From Agrobacterium vitis (GTDB taxonomy: Bacteria; Pseudomonadota; Alphaproteobacteria; Rhizobiales; Rhizobiaceae): a stretch of 64,000 nt of DNA. Of this stretch, positions 18,689 through 27,126 are shown in pieces. Each line of letters starts with the position of its first letter. The first letter of the stretch is position 1. The position numbers were made by a program, and so were the translations under genes. The DNA is taken from assembly GCF_013426735.1 (NCBI RefSeq), contig NZ_AP023275.1, positions 62,001-126,000 on the forward strand. Reading direction: 5' to 3'. The notes under the pieces are model-generated. The model had not been told where the DNA came from and ran no database searches. It saw nothing but the letters and a program-made list of their open reading frames with translations.

Positions 18689-18944
18689 CGGCCTTGCCGG
18701 GTGTAAAGGTCAGCTTCTTCGATGCGGCGATCTTGATCGTTGCGCCCGTGGCCGGATTGCGGCCTTGGCGTTCCGGAGTGTCCTTGATTTTGAATTTGCC
18801 GAACGACGGAATCGACGTTTCCGCGCCGGCAAGAGCAGCATCAGTGATATGTTTAAAGACGCTTTCGACAATGGTCTTGGCCTGCGCCTTTGTTAGGCTC
18901 TGCTCGGATGCGATCTTGTCAGCAATTTCGTTTGTGGTGGTCAT
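18666..18944 (-). CDS. HU-family histone-like DNA-binding protein
   Basis: 92 residues starting MTTTNEIADKIASEQSLTKA. The typical HU/IHF fold is visible: helical N-terminus, then IPSFGKFKIKDTPERQGRNP with the GRNPATG DNA-binding arm, and KKLTFTPGKAVKDALN at the end. The ribosome binding site is AAGGAAA. HU bends DNA and compacts the nucleoid; plasmid-borne copies are common. The frame is open upstream to 18986, but the ATG at 18944 fits the family. Confidence 0.93.
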   Translation of the reverse strand: MTTTNEIADKIASEQSLTKAQAKTIVESVFKHITDAALAGAETSIPSFGKFKIKDTPERQGRNPATGATIKIAASKKLTFTPGKAVKDALNA

Positions 18945-19283
18945 GGAAAGACATTTTCCTTGGGTACGGTGTCTTCCCAGTATCACAATGAAGATGCGGC
19001 GGGGAAAGGGGCGTGAGGCACCTCGCGTCTGCAGATCGTCCGAAAATCACAGGAAATTTAGATTCGCGGACTTTTGCGGTATTGCACCGCTTTTTATCGA
19101 CAACCTGCGGCAGGTCCAGGACGCTGTACGGCCGAATACAACGAGGGCCGTCAATCACCCCGTGGTAGCAGGGCGTTCCAGCGTGATCCACAACCCCTTC
19201 GGTGTCGGGCACATGTTGGGGGAAGAAGTCGAAAAATCGTGCTGGAATGGGCAAGAAGTTTTCACGACACTCTTGAGCGGAAC

Positions 19284-19523
19284 ATGAGAGTACGGTCGGC
19301 AGCGATTGCCATACCTGATACAGTTCCAACGGAGAACGTCACATCGATTGTCTCTGGTACCGTCATGGATGACACGCTGCCGCACGTTGCTGTAGGCTTT
19401 AACCCTTTGGAAGCATATTGCCGTGCAGTCCTTTCGCTTGTTAACGAAAGCGGCAATGAACTTGCAGCCCAATATTTGAGGTCAGCACTGAACGTACTTT
19501 CGACCCAGCCTGAACGCGAGTGA
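19284..19523 (+). CDS. Small hypothetical protein
   Basis: 79 residues starting MRVRSAAIAIPDTVPTENVT. The C-terminal half, with VGFNPLEAYCRAVLSLVNES and AAQYLRSALNVLS, looks helical and protein-like. No family was recognised. The longer open frame from 19074 has poor composition, so the internal ATG is preferred. Confidence 0.4.
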   Translation: MRVRSAAIAIPDTVPTENVTSIVSGTVMDDTLPHVAVGFNPLEAYCRAVLSLVNESGNELAAQYLRSALNVLSTQPERE

Positions 19524-19700
19524 TACCACTGCCAAATCTGCTGTGACACCTCCATGATGTATGCGGACATTTTAACTTTCTGAATTAGCGCTCTATGATA
19601 GAATGTATGCACTGACAACAAGGTCCTGATTTGTCAATATTTTGGCGCTTTCTTGCTGGTTTTGGCATATGCCTGGACCCAAGCCACCACGAGGTACACG

Positions 19701-20036
19701 ATGAACAATATCTCCCTAGCAGAGCAGCCGGACTTCGTGGAAACGAGCGCAGCGCTCCTGCAAGCGATGGCGAACCCTGCCCGCATTAACATTCTGATTA
19801 TTCTGGCTGAAAGAGAGGTTTCCGTCGGCCCGCTCAGTGAACTTGTCGGCTTGAGCCAATCGGCGTTGTCACAGCATCTCGCCAAATTGCGACAGGCTGG
19901 TCTTGTGTCGACCCGCCGGGAGGGACACACCGTCTATTATATTTGCAAGTCCAGCGCGGTTCTGCGGGTTTTGGCAATGCTCTCAGAGTTCTATCGGCCT
20001 CATCCTACGCATGTTTCGAATGCAGCGAAGCCTTAA
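19701..20036 (+). CDS. ArsR/SmtB-family transcriptional regulator
   Basis: 111 residues starting MNNISLAEQPDFVETSAALL. The winged helix is visible with ANPARINILIILAEREVSV, the recognition helix LSQSALSQHLAKLRQAGLV and the wing STRREGHTVYYIC. The metal-binding ELCVCD motif of arsenic or zinc sensors is absent, so it is more like the BigR/YgaV or phosphate-independent branches. A TGACAA / TTGTCA pair at 19613-19618 and 19631-19636 could be an operator. No target gene is adjacent because IS6 remnants follow. Confidence 0.8.
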   Translation: MNNISLAEQPDFVETSAALLQAMANPARINILIILAEREVSVGPLSELVGLSQSALSQHLAKLRQAGLVSTRREGHTVYYICKSSAVLRVLAMLSEFYRPHPTHVSNAAKP

Positions 20037-20174
20037 CATAGTGCCCTGCCAGACTAAGCGTACTTTTTTCGATACTTGAAGCCTCGTCTCTCCTACCCAA
20101 GCGATGGTTTGTTCGAGAAGCTTGCCCATCGTGCGGAAAGTTGACCCCTTATTGGATCTTGCCATAGATCTGCG

Positions 20175-20607
20175 TTGAAGATGAGCAGGCATGTTGAGTT
20201 CCAGATGATGGTCGATTTCAAAGGCAGTCACTACCCTAAAGACGTGGTTTTATACGCGGTGGTTTTCTACGTCCGATATGCATTGTCCTATTGTGATCTG
20301 GAAGAGATTCTGGCCGAGTGCGGTGTTGCCGTTGACCACGCGACGCTGAACAGATGGGTCGTAAAATATTCGCCGCTTATTGCTTGCCAGGCCCAGTCCC
20401 GCAAATCCGTGACCAGCCGTTCCTGGCGAATGGACGAAACCTATATACAGGTCAAAGGCAAGTGGACCTATTCCTATCGCGCTGTTGATAAATTCGGCAA
20501 AACCCTTGATTTCATGCTGTCCGAGCATCGTGATGAGGCTGCAGCCAGCGCCTTCTTCGCCCGCACGATCGAAACAGTATCTCAGCCATCATTGAGCAAG
20601 TTTATAT
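20175..20607 (+). pseudogene. IS6-family transposase (third type), N-terminal part
   Basis: The frame has FKGSHYPKDVVLYAVVFYVR, YCDLEEILAECGVAVDHATL and RMDETYIQVKGKWTYSYRAV. This is the first ~60% of an IS6-family transposase closer to the IS26 branch than types 1 and 2. It is cut at 20607 by the left end of another IS6 element. No other part of this copy is present. Confidence 0.8.
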
Positions 20608-21491
20608 GGCTCTGTTGCAAAGATTCCTTTTGTGCTGGAAATAGGGGAGATAGTTTTCAGCGAGACTTTTGATGAGCGATGCAAGTGGCGTCATTTTCAG
20701 GGCGAGGTGATCTTGTGGGCAGTTCGCTGGTATTGCCGCTATGGGATGTGATCTACCGCGACCTTGAGCAAATGATGGGCGAACGGGGCGTAGCCGTTGA
20801 TCATTCCACGATTTATCGCTGGGTCCAGAAATATGCCCCGGAAATCGAGAAGCGGCTGCGTTGGTACTGGCGGCGGCGCCAATCAACGAGCTGGCGGGTC
20901 GATGAAACCTATGTGAAGGTTCGTGGCAAATGGACATACTTGTACCGCGCCGTTGACAAGTTCGGGAACACGATCGATTTCTATCTTTTGCCGACGCGCA
21001 ATGCCAAAGCGGCCAAGCGCTTTCTCGGCAAGGCTCTGAATGGTCTGAAAGACTGGGAAAGCCAAGAGTTATCAACACTGACAAAGCCCCGACCTATGGA
21101 ATTGCCATCGCGCAATTGAAAGCTGAAGGCAAATGTTCCGATGAGCTTGTGCATCGACAGGTCAAATACCTGAACAATGTCGTTGAAGCCGATCACGGCA
21201 AGTTGAAATAACTGATAAAGCCAGTGAGAGGGTTCAAGACGCTGAAAACGGCCTATGCGACGATTAAAGGTTTCGAGGTCATGCGGGCGTTACGCAAGGG
21301 TCAAGCAGCTATTTTCAACCTTACAAAAGACATCCGCGGAGAGGCCCGCATCGTTGAACGGGTTTTCGGGCTTGGACCAAGCGCTCTGACTGAAGCCGCA
21401 GCTCTGCTCGCCCAGAATCTCCAAGCTCGCACCGCTTAACAGCAGAGAATACTGGAATTCCCTCGCCGTTTGAAATCTTTGCAACAGAGCC
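20608..21491 (+). mobile_element. IS6-family element of the IS26/IS6100 branch, decayed
   Basis: The ends are GGCTCTGTTGCAAAGATT (20608) and its near complement ending 21491, 884 bp apart. This terminal sequence is typical of the IS26/IS6100 branch. The transposase inside is broken in several places. On one side it interrupts another IS6 and on the other it truncates an integrase gene. Confidence 0.85.
20679..21439 (+). pseudogene. IS26-branch transposase with several lesions
   Basis: Recognisable pieces are RDLEQMMGERGVAVDHSTIY, WRVDETYVKVRGKWTYLYRA, INTDKAPTYG, VKYLNNVVEADHGKLK and GFKTLKTAYATIKGFEVMRA. They lie in different frames. There is a premature TGA near 20751, a frameshift near 21062 and a TAA at 21209-21211. 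All catalytic motifs can be found, but no single frame carries them. Confidence 0.85.
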
Positions 21492-21765
21492 CTACGAAGC
21501 TTGACGAACCGTGATCCAGCGCTATGGGATCTATAATCCCTACACCGGCCGCGGTGCCATCAAAGATCTACTACCGCACGGTCCTCACAATCTTCGGGAC
21601 ATTTTGGCAACCCATATTCTCAAACAGACCGGCTCTTGCGAACAGGCAAGCTATGCGATCCAGGACACCCCGGATGTCGTGCAGCAGCACTATGGGCGGT
21701 TTCTGCCGCAGGACAAGGCTGCCCTTGCGGCCCGGATTCTGAATCAGGTACGGGAAGCGGCATAG
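21492..21765 (+). pseudogene. Tyrosine recombinase/integrase, C-terminal fragment
   Basis: About 85 residues with HGPHNLRDILATHILKQTGS followed by QQHYGRFLPQDKAA. The first resembles the HxLR box of tyrosine recombinases and the second the C-terminal region with the nucleophilic Tyr (QHYGRF). The catalytic Arg I region is missing and the 5' part was lost to the IS6 element. It is inactive. Confidence 0.65.
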
Positions 21766-21788
21766 TTCCTCTCCTCCTATCTTGATGG

Positions 21789-21809
21789 ATATAGCACTTA
21801 GTGCTATAT
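21789..21809. promoter_or_regulatory. Palindromic operator of the toxin-antitoxin genes
   Basis: A perfect inverted repeat with 10-base arms around one central base (ATATAGCACT-T-AGTGCTATAT). It lies 7 bases upstream of the toxin start, where an antitoxin of the HigA type would bind for autoregulation. Confidence 0.75.
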
Positions 21810-21815
21810 AGGCTG

Positions 21816-22176
21816 ATGTCAGAACGAGTGTTCAAAACAGCATGGTTCGCGAAGGCAGCAAAGAAAGCGCGCATCTCCGACAAGGCGCTGTCAACGGCAA
21901 TCCGTCAGGTAGCCGTTGGACAGGCCGACGATCTTGGCGGTGGCGTTTTCAAGAAGCGTCTCAACGACAACATGCATCGTTCAATCGTTCTGGCCAAGGC
22001 CGGCGAGTTCTGGGTGTTCGCCTATCTTTTTGCCAAGAAGGATCGGGCCAAACATCGATGACAACGAGCTTCTAGCGTTCCGGAAGCTTGCTGATCTCTA
22101 CCGCCGCAAGACGCAAGCCGACATCGAGGCGGAACTCGAGACCGGTGCCCTATTGGAGATAGACCATGGCGATTAA
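21816..22176 (+). pseudogene. RelE/HigB-like toxin with a one-base frameshift
   Basis: The first frame reads MSERVFKTAWFAKAAKKARI and continues to WVFAYLFAKKDRAKHR and a stop at 22061. Removing one A from the AAA run at 22049-22053 restores a frame NIDDNELLAFRKLADLYRRK ending at 22176, the expected length for this toxin family. Members cleave mRNA. The lesion should remove the last third and probably inactivate the toxin, unless it is a sequencing error. The restored end overlaps the antitoxin start by 11 bases, indicating translational coupling. Confidence 0.75.
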
Positions 22177-22489
22177 TCGCAAGTTCAAGAGCGATGCTTT
22201 CGAGGCAATCCATAGTGCTGTCGAAGGCATGTATGCGGCTGCGACCATCGACAAGGAAACGATGCGGACCTTCGATGAAGATTGCCTAATTATCCCCCAG
22301 GAGCTTACGCCTGAGGAGATCAAGGCGCTCCGGGAGACGAACCATGTCAGTCAGCCCGTCTTCGCCCGCTATCTAAACACCAGCCAGTCGACGGTGCAAA
22401 AATGGGAGACCGGCGCCAAACGGCCTAGCGGGCCCGCGCTAAAGTTGCTTTCGCTTGTGCAGAAGCACGGACTGCAGATGCTTGCGTGA
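22166..22489 (+). CDS. HigA-like XRE-family antitoxin
   Basis: 107 residues starting MAINRKFKSDAFEAIHSAVE. The C-terminal half is a helix-turn-helix of the XRE type (LTPEEIKALRETNHVSQPVF, STVQKWETGAKRPSGPALKL). Its gene follows and overlaps the toxin gene, the toxin-first order usual for HigBA. It should bind the palindrome at 21789. The gene appears intact although the toxin is broken. Confidence 0.85.
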   Translation: MAINRKFKSDAFEAIHSAVEGMYAAATIDKETMRTFDEDCLIIPQELTPEEIKALRETNHVSQPVFARYLNTSQSTVQKWETGAKRPSGPALKLLSLVQKHGLQMLA

Positions 22490-22740
22490 CGGAAACTCCG
22501 TTCGACGGGTGCGAATTCCATTTTTGTCTTTTTTCGCCTTGAAAGGAGCCGAACCAACGGCCCTGCTCCCAACAGCATCTGTCCGCATAAAACTCTTTAG
22601 CCCCGACATTAGCCTAACTTTGGCGGAACGCCGCCTTGTGGCCTGGAGCCTCTCACCCCGCCCGATATCATAGTGCGGTCGCTATCGTTTTGAACTCGGG
22701 TTCGACCGCATTGGCGAATAACCGTATCCGATCGGGCCTC

Positions 22741-23220
22741 CTACAGCGGTGGCAAGCGGCGCTTGACGGACTGACCCTTGATCACCGCCGTGCTGGTGAC
22801 GGCATGGTCGGACAGCCCTTCTAGCACCGCGTCCATCTCCTCGACAGACCGCACAACCAGCCGTGCCAGAAGCAGGTCCTCTCCCGTGATCCGGTCGCAT
22901 TCGACGATCTCCGGCGTCTCCTGAATGAGCTTTTCCACCAGATGCAGCTTACCCGGCAGCGGCCGGATGCGCACCAGCGCCCGGATCGCATAGCCGAGCG
23001 CGCGTGTGTCGGTCTCCACGGTAAAGCCGGCGATAATGCCCGTGGCCTCCAGACGCCGAACCCGCTCAGCCACACTCGGCGCCGACAGGCCGACCAAACG
23101 ACCAAGTTCGCTCATCGACAACCGGCCTTGCGCGTCGAGCGCCGTCAGCAGGTGCGCGTCGATGGCATCGAGAGCAGAGTTTTCGGATCGAAGGGAATGG
23201 CCGTCTTTTGCTTTCGTCAT
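22741..23220 (-). CDS. Lrp/AsnC-family transcriptional regulator
   Basis: 159 residues starting MTKAKDGHSLRSENSALDAI. The N-terminal helix-turn-helix (AIDAHLLTALDAQGRLSMSE, LVGLSAPSVAERVRRLEATG) is followed by an AsnC/RAM ligand-binding domain (IRALVRIRPLPGKLHLVEKL). It is transcribed away from an EamA exporter 94 bases off, the usual arrangement for an amino-acid-responsive regulator controlling its exporter. Confidence 0.9.
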   Translation of the reverse strand: MTKAKDGHSLRSENSALDAIDAHLLTALDAQGRLSMSELGRLVGLSAPSVAERVRRLEATGIIAGFTVETDTRALGYAIRALVRIRPLPGKLHLVEKLIQETPEIVECDRITGEDLLLARLVVRSVEEMDAVLEGLSDHAVTSTAVIKGQSVKRRLPPL

Positions 23221-23314
23221 GCAGTTCAGATTAGCGGCTTCGCCTTCGATCCGCCATGGATTTCGGCCGACGATCCGGCGATGCTGAACACCTCTCGTTC
23301 CAAGGCTTTCCATC

Positions 23315-24247
23315 ATGATCATCGGCATCCTCTTCGGGCTCGCCACCTGCGCGTTCTGGGGCCTCACATTCGTCGCCGCGCGCGCGGTCGCGCCCTTTAC
23401 CCCCATCGATCTTACCGTTTCGCGCTACGGCCTGTTTGGCCTCGTCTCGCTTCTGCTGATGCTGCGTCCCCGCTTCCGCTCGGTCGCGCTCAGTCTGCGG
23501 CAATGGTGCATCGGTCTTGCGCTCGGCGGGCTTGGCTATGTCGGATATTTCGTCAGTGCTGCCCTCGCTGTCGGTCTTTCCGGACCGGCCATTCCGCCCC
23601 TCGTCACCGGACTAGTGCCGGTAATCCTGCCACTGATCGCCAATCTCAGCGATAAGGCCTTGGCCTGGCGCAGGCTGGCAAGCCCTCTGCTGTTGATCGC
23701 CTGCGGCATCGCCTTCGTCAATCTCGGCACGTTCGCAGATGTGGCGTTAGAAGGCCGGGCAAAAGTTCTGTTTGGCGTGGGCCTGTCCTTTGCGGCCCTC
23801 GCTGTCTGGGTCGTCTATGGACTGGCGAACTCCGCGATCATGCGCAATGACGGAAATGCGCCCGACAGTCTCGCCTGGACGGGCGTTCAGGGCATTGGCG
23901 CTCTGATCGGTAGCATCCTGTTGCTCCCCTTCACATCGCTCGGCGCGCAGACCGCGTTCACGCCGCCGCAGGTCGAGTCGTTCATCCTCTGGTCACTGCT
24001 GATGGGCCTTGCCGGATCATGGCTGGCGACCGTGCTATGGGTGGTCGCTTCGCGCCGCCTGCCTCTGTCGCTCGCCGCTCAATTGATCGTCGCGGAGACA
24101 GTCTTCGGCCTTGGCTATGGCTTCCTCTTCGAGGCACGTCTGCCGACATTGGCAGAGGCAACAGGCGCAGGACTGCAAATCGCAGGCGTTTGTCTCGCCA
24201 TCGCCTTCTTCACCTCAAGCTGCCGCAACGGGATGAGCGGGGCCTGA
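23315..24247 (+). CDS. EamA/DMT-family inner-membrane exporter
   Basis: 310 residues starting MIIGILFGLATCAFWGLTFV, with about ten hydrophobic segments arranged as two EamA repeats (first repeat about 2-135, second about 150-300). Family features are the WGLTFVAARAVAPFTPID segment at the start and the ETVFGLGYGFLFEARLPTLAE segment near the end. Such proteins export amino acids or other metabolites. The divergent Lrp/AsnC gene suggests amino-acid-linked control. The gene appears intact. Confidence 0.88.
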   Translation: MIIGILFGLATCAFWGLTFVAARAVAPFTPIDLTVSRYGLFGLVSLLLMLRPRFRSVALSLRQWCIGLALGGLGYVGYFVSAALAVGLSGPAIPPLVTGLVPVILPLIANLSDKALAWRRLASPLLLIACGIAFVNLGTFADVALEGRAKVLFGVGLSFAALAVWVVYGLANSAIMRNDGNAPDSLAWTGVQGIGALIGSILLLPFTSLGAQTAFTPPQVESFILWSLLMGLAGSWLATVLWVVASRRLPLSLAAQLIVAETVFGLGYGFLFEARLPTLAEATGAGLQIAGVCLAIAFFTSSCRNGMSGA

Positions 24248-24262
24248 TTTCAGCGCTTTGGA

Positions 24263-24454
24263 TCAGGCTTCATCCTCGTTCGAGCACTCGGTTCGACATC
24301 CTCGGAAGCCTGAGCCTGCACTTGGAGCGACGGGCTTGGCTAAAGCAGCATCTTTAAACGCCCGGATCGCAATGACGACACCTGCGGTTAGCACCGCGAT
24401 CCCTCCAGCCTCCATCAGTGTCGGTAGTCGCATTTGATCAATCTTACCCACGAT
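24263..24454 (-). pseudogene. C-terminal remnant of a second DMT-type transporter
   Basis: The frame runs out of the IS6 fragment and reads MRLPTLMEAGGIAVLTAGVV then IAIRAFKDAALA. This resembles the last membrane helix of an EamA exporter (compare LPTLAEATGAGLQIAGVCLA in the neighbouring gene). About 60 residues remain, ending at 24263. Confidence 0.5.
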
Positions 24455-24611
24455 GGCACTGTAAAGTTAACCTGGCATCGATCAACATTTGGGATCTTGT
24501 GGCATGACCAGATTTGCCCGTGATCCTCTTTATCGTCGCCATCGATTTCCAGCCGAGGTGATTGCCCATGCCGTTTGGCTCTATTTCCGGTTTCCGCTGA
24601 GCCTGCGGATG
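24455..24611 (+). mobile_element. IS6 type 2, left 157 bp only
   Basis: Identical in reading to the first 157 bp of copy B at 15566, including the terminal repeat and the transposase start up to ...RFPLSLRM. It ends abruptly where an unrelated gene fragment begins, so it marks a deletion junction. Confidence 0.9.
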
Positions 24612-24868
24612 ATGGCGTCGAGGCCGGGACGGAGCTGCTTTTTCAGCTCCGTGGTCAGGTCCTCTTCGATCCCGCAGGCATCCGCAATGGCCGCCCAGTG
24701 GATGCGGCCATTCAGCAAGGGCGGTGACTTGCGATAAATGATCAGGCTGACGAGGTAGGGCTTGATATTCTCTAAGGTCCGTTTGGATGTGGCCGGTGCA
24801 ATGCGCACCTCACAGAATTCCGAGATTTTTCGTTGAAACTGACGTGAGGCAATATCTTGTTTTGGCAT
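24612..24868 (-). pseudogene. N-terminal fragment of a protein of uncertain family
   Basis: ATG at 24868 begins MPKQDIASRQFQRKISEFCE and the frame remains open to the IS6 junction, giving about 86 native residues, with RTLENIKPYLVSLIIYRKSP and IADACGIEEDLTTELKKQLR. This looks like the N-terminal region of some rhizobial plasmid integrase-like proteins, but I cannot confirm it. The 3' part was removed by the IS6 event. Confidence 0.45.
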
Positions 24869-25061
24869 GCTAATATTCCTTCTCGGCCCCAATGCCGAGG
24901 ACGAGCCGAAATAGAAGCTCTCGTTTAACAAAGGATGTAACGTCCAGAGCGAACAGGTACTCAGGTGACGCATGTCTTAAAGGCCCAGTGAAGCATCTAT
25001 ACGCATGGGCCATGCCTTCGAACAAAGCGGTATGCCTAACTGGAAATATTGTCAGCTTCGT

Positions 25062-25086
25062 GCTACATAAAGCTAAATTCTGTAGC
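25062..25086. promoter_or_regulatory. Possible HipB operator
   Basis: GCTACA and TGTAGC, spaced by 13 bases, form an inverted repeat that extends imperfectly outward (cgtGCTACA / TGTAGCgcg). It ends 14 bases before the hipB-like start codon. Binding is inferred from position only. Confidence 0.4.
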
Positions 25087-25099
25087 GCGAAGGGACCAC

Positions 25100-25435
25100 A
25101 TGCCCACTCCCCATCAACCATCGGCAGCTGTCAGGCGGGCTTTGCGAAAGCTTGGTGCGGATATCCAGGATGCTCGCCGCCGCCGTAAGTTGCCGATGGC
25201 AGTCGTGGCAGAGCGAGCCTTTACCTCTCGCTCCACGCTACAAAAGATCGAGGCGGGCGACACGAATGTCAGCATCGGAATCTATGCGGGCGTCCTTCAA
25301 GCTCTCGGTCTCCTCGACGGGCTGACCCAGCTTGCTGACATCAGCAACGACAGCGTCGGCCAGGCGCTTGCCAGTGCGGATCTGCCGAAGCGTGTTCGCC
25401 TGAAGCCCGCGTCGGGATCGTCTCGCGATGACTGA
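25100..25435 (+). CDS. hipB: HipB-like XRE antitoxin
   Basis: 111 residues starting MPTPHQPSAAVRRALRKLGA, with GAAGGGA upstream. A helix-turn-helix is visible (LPMAVVAERAFTSRSTLQKI, EAGDTNVSIGIYAGVLQALG). Its stop overlaps the hipA start by 8 bases. It is expected to bind and neutralise HipA and to repress the operon. Confidence 0.85.
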   Translation: MPTPHQPSAAVRRALRKLGADIQDARRRRKLPMAVVAERAFTSRSTLQKIEAGDTNVSIGIYAGVLQALGLLDGLTQLADISNDSVGQALASADLPKRVRLKPASGSSRDD

Positions 25436-26672
25436 CTTCGAGGCTCATATCGACCTTGCTGGAGAGACTCGTAGAATTGGTCTTGCGAGGAGCAATCGCA
25501 TCCGCGGCTCCGAGACCATACTGTTCGAGTATGACGATGCCTGGCTGAAGGATCCTGATCGCTTCTCGCTGGAACCCGCGCTTGCATTGACCCGTGGGGC
25601 CTTCGCTCCGCCGGCAGGATTGGCGACGTTCGGATCGATCGGCGACTCCGCCCCCGACACCTGGGGACGACGGCTCATGCAGCGCGCCGAGCGTCGCAGT
25701 GCGGAACGCGAGGCGCGAGCTGTTCGCACCCTCGCCGAAAGCGACTACCTGCTGGGCGTCGCCGACGAAACCCGTCTCGGCGCGCTTCGATTCCGGTGGG
25801 TCGGGGAGGAGGTCTTCCAGGCTCCGATCCAGACCGGCGTTCCGGCCGTCATCGAGCTTGGTCGGCTTCTGCAGATTACTGAGCGCATTTTGCGTGACGA
25901 AGAGACTGACGAGGACCTCCAGCTCATTTTCGCTCCCGGTTCGTCACTGGGCGGCGCTCGACCGAAAGCATCTGTCATCGATCAGCATGGCCATCTTTCC
26001 ATCGCCAAGTTTCCAAAAGAGACCGACGAGTACAGCATGGAGACCTGGGAGGAGATCGCCCTCCGACTCGCCGACCAGGCCGGCATCGCCACTCCGCAAC
26101 ACCAGCTTATCGAAGTGGCCGGAAAAGCCGTCATGTTGTCTCGTCGCTTCGACCGCAACGGCGCCATCCGCGTTCCATTTCTGTCAGCGATGGCAATGAT
26201 GGGCGCCAGGGATGGCGAGCGCGGCAGTTATCCGGAAATTGTCGATGCGCTCGCCGAGCACGGGGCGCAAGGGAAGAGCGACGCCCATGCTCTTTATCGG
26301 CGCGTGGTCTTCAACGTGCTGATCTCCAATGTTGATGATCACCTGCGCAACCACGGATTCTTATGGTTGGGGAAAGCTGGCTGGTCGCTGTCGCCGGCCT
26401 ACGATCTCAATCCTGTTCCAACCGATCTCAAGGCACGGGTGCTGGCCACCAATATCGACCTTGACGAAGGCACGTGCTCGCTTGATCTTCTGGAAGCTGC
26501 ATCGGGATATTTTGCGCTCACGCTGGCTCAGGCACGCGTCATTATCAAAGAGGTCGCAACCGTTACCTCTACTTGGCGAGATACGGCCAAGGCGATCGGC
26601 GCGCGGAATAGCGAAGTCAATCGCATGGCCAGCGCCTTCGAGCACGAGGACCTACAGCGAGCGCTTGCTTAG
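25428..26672 (+). CDS. hipA: HipA-family serine/threonine kinase toxin
   Basis: 414 residues, about the usual length. Features include the N-subdomain, the phosphate-binding loop GSSLGGARPKASV at about 174-186, the catalytic segment ISNVDDHLRNHGFLW with the conserved Asp and Asn, and the metal-binding SPAYDLNP. HipA kinases phosphorylate glutamyl-tRNA synthetase or related targets and induce dormancy. The frame is intact, unlike the RelE/HigB-like toxin 3.4 kb away. Confidence 0.9.
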   Translation: MTDFEAHIDLAGETRRIGLARSNRIRGSETILFEYDDAWLKDPDRFSLEPALALTRGAFAPPAGLATFGSIGDSAPDTWGRRLMQRAERRSAEREARAVRTLAESDYLLGVADETRLGALRFRWVGEEVFQAPIQTGVPAVIELGRLLQITERILRDEETDEDLQLIFAPGSSLGGARPKASVIDQHGHLSIAKFPKETDEYSMETWEEIALRLADQAGIATPQHQLIEVAGKAVMLSRRFDRNGAIRVPFLSAMAMMGARDGERGSYPEIVDALAEHGAQGKSDAHALYRRVVFNVLISNVDDHLRNHGFLWLGKAGWSLSPAYDLNPVPTDLKARVLATNIDLDEGTCSLDLLEAASGYFALTLAQARVIIKEVATVTSTWRDTAKAIGARNSEVNRMASAFEHEDLQRALA

Positions 26673-26748
26673 TTTTATTATGTAAGTGCAGCGAGCAGGC
26701 ATGGAATTCTCGGTTTCGGCATGAGTTTTTTTTCGCTAAGAGCAGCCT

Positions 26749-26813
26749 GTTGGTTTTCACGCGGAACTGAGCCCCCCTTATCTGCCTAACCGGAGTTCTG
26801 CGTGGAAACCAAC
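26749..26813. repeat. Long imperfect inverted repeat
   Basis: Left arm 26749-26768 (GTTGGTTTTCACGCGGAACT) pairs with right arm 26794-26813 in 18 of 20 positions, with a 25-base loop containing a C-run. A T-run lies before the left arm (26726-26733). It could be a hairpin in RNA or an end of a lost element; I could not assign it. Confidence 0.6.
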
Positions 26814-27126
26814 ACTCAAGGTTACCGGTACAATCACCTCGGAGGTTCTGACGGCTTTCGGGATTGCGGCAGTAGTAGGATGCGGCATGGGCATGAAGGT
26901 AAGTCCAGAATTCTAAATTCGACAGATCTTCGTACGAATAACCGTTTTCAAAACAGCGTTTTCAGGCTGCCTACGTCGGAATGCACAAGGGCTGTCGAGC
27001 AACTCAATGAAGCTTCTGATTTTGCAACTGAAGCGTAGCAGTTTTAACGGGTCAAAGGTTCAGGTCGGTTCAAGACCAAAGGTGCAGCTCGACAACGCGA
27101 GAATTGAGCCACGTCAATCCACCGTT
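26814..27126. other. No convincing gene
   Basis: A GTG-started frame at 26802-27038 begins inside the inverted repeat and has a composition unlike the neighbouring proteins. No ribosome binding site or family feature was recognised, so the region is left as unassigned. Confidence 0.4.

Noticed and set aside
20679..21119. IS26-branch transposase as an active gene
   Set aside because: It has a premature stop, a frameshift and a second stop in the reconstructed frame.
26802..27038. 78-codon frame as a gene
   Set aside because: It starts within an inverted repeat with GTG, has no ribosome binding site and no protein-like pattern.
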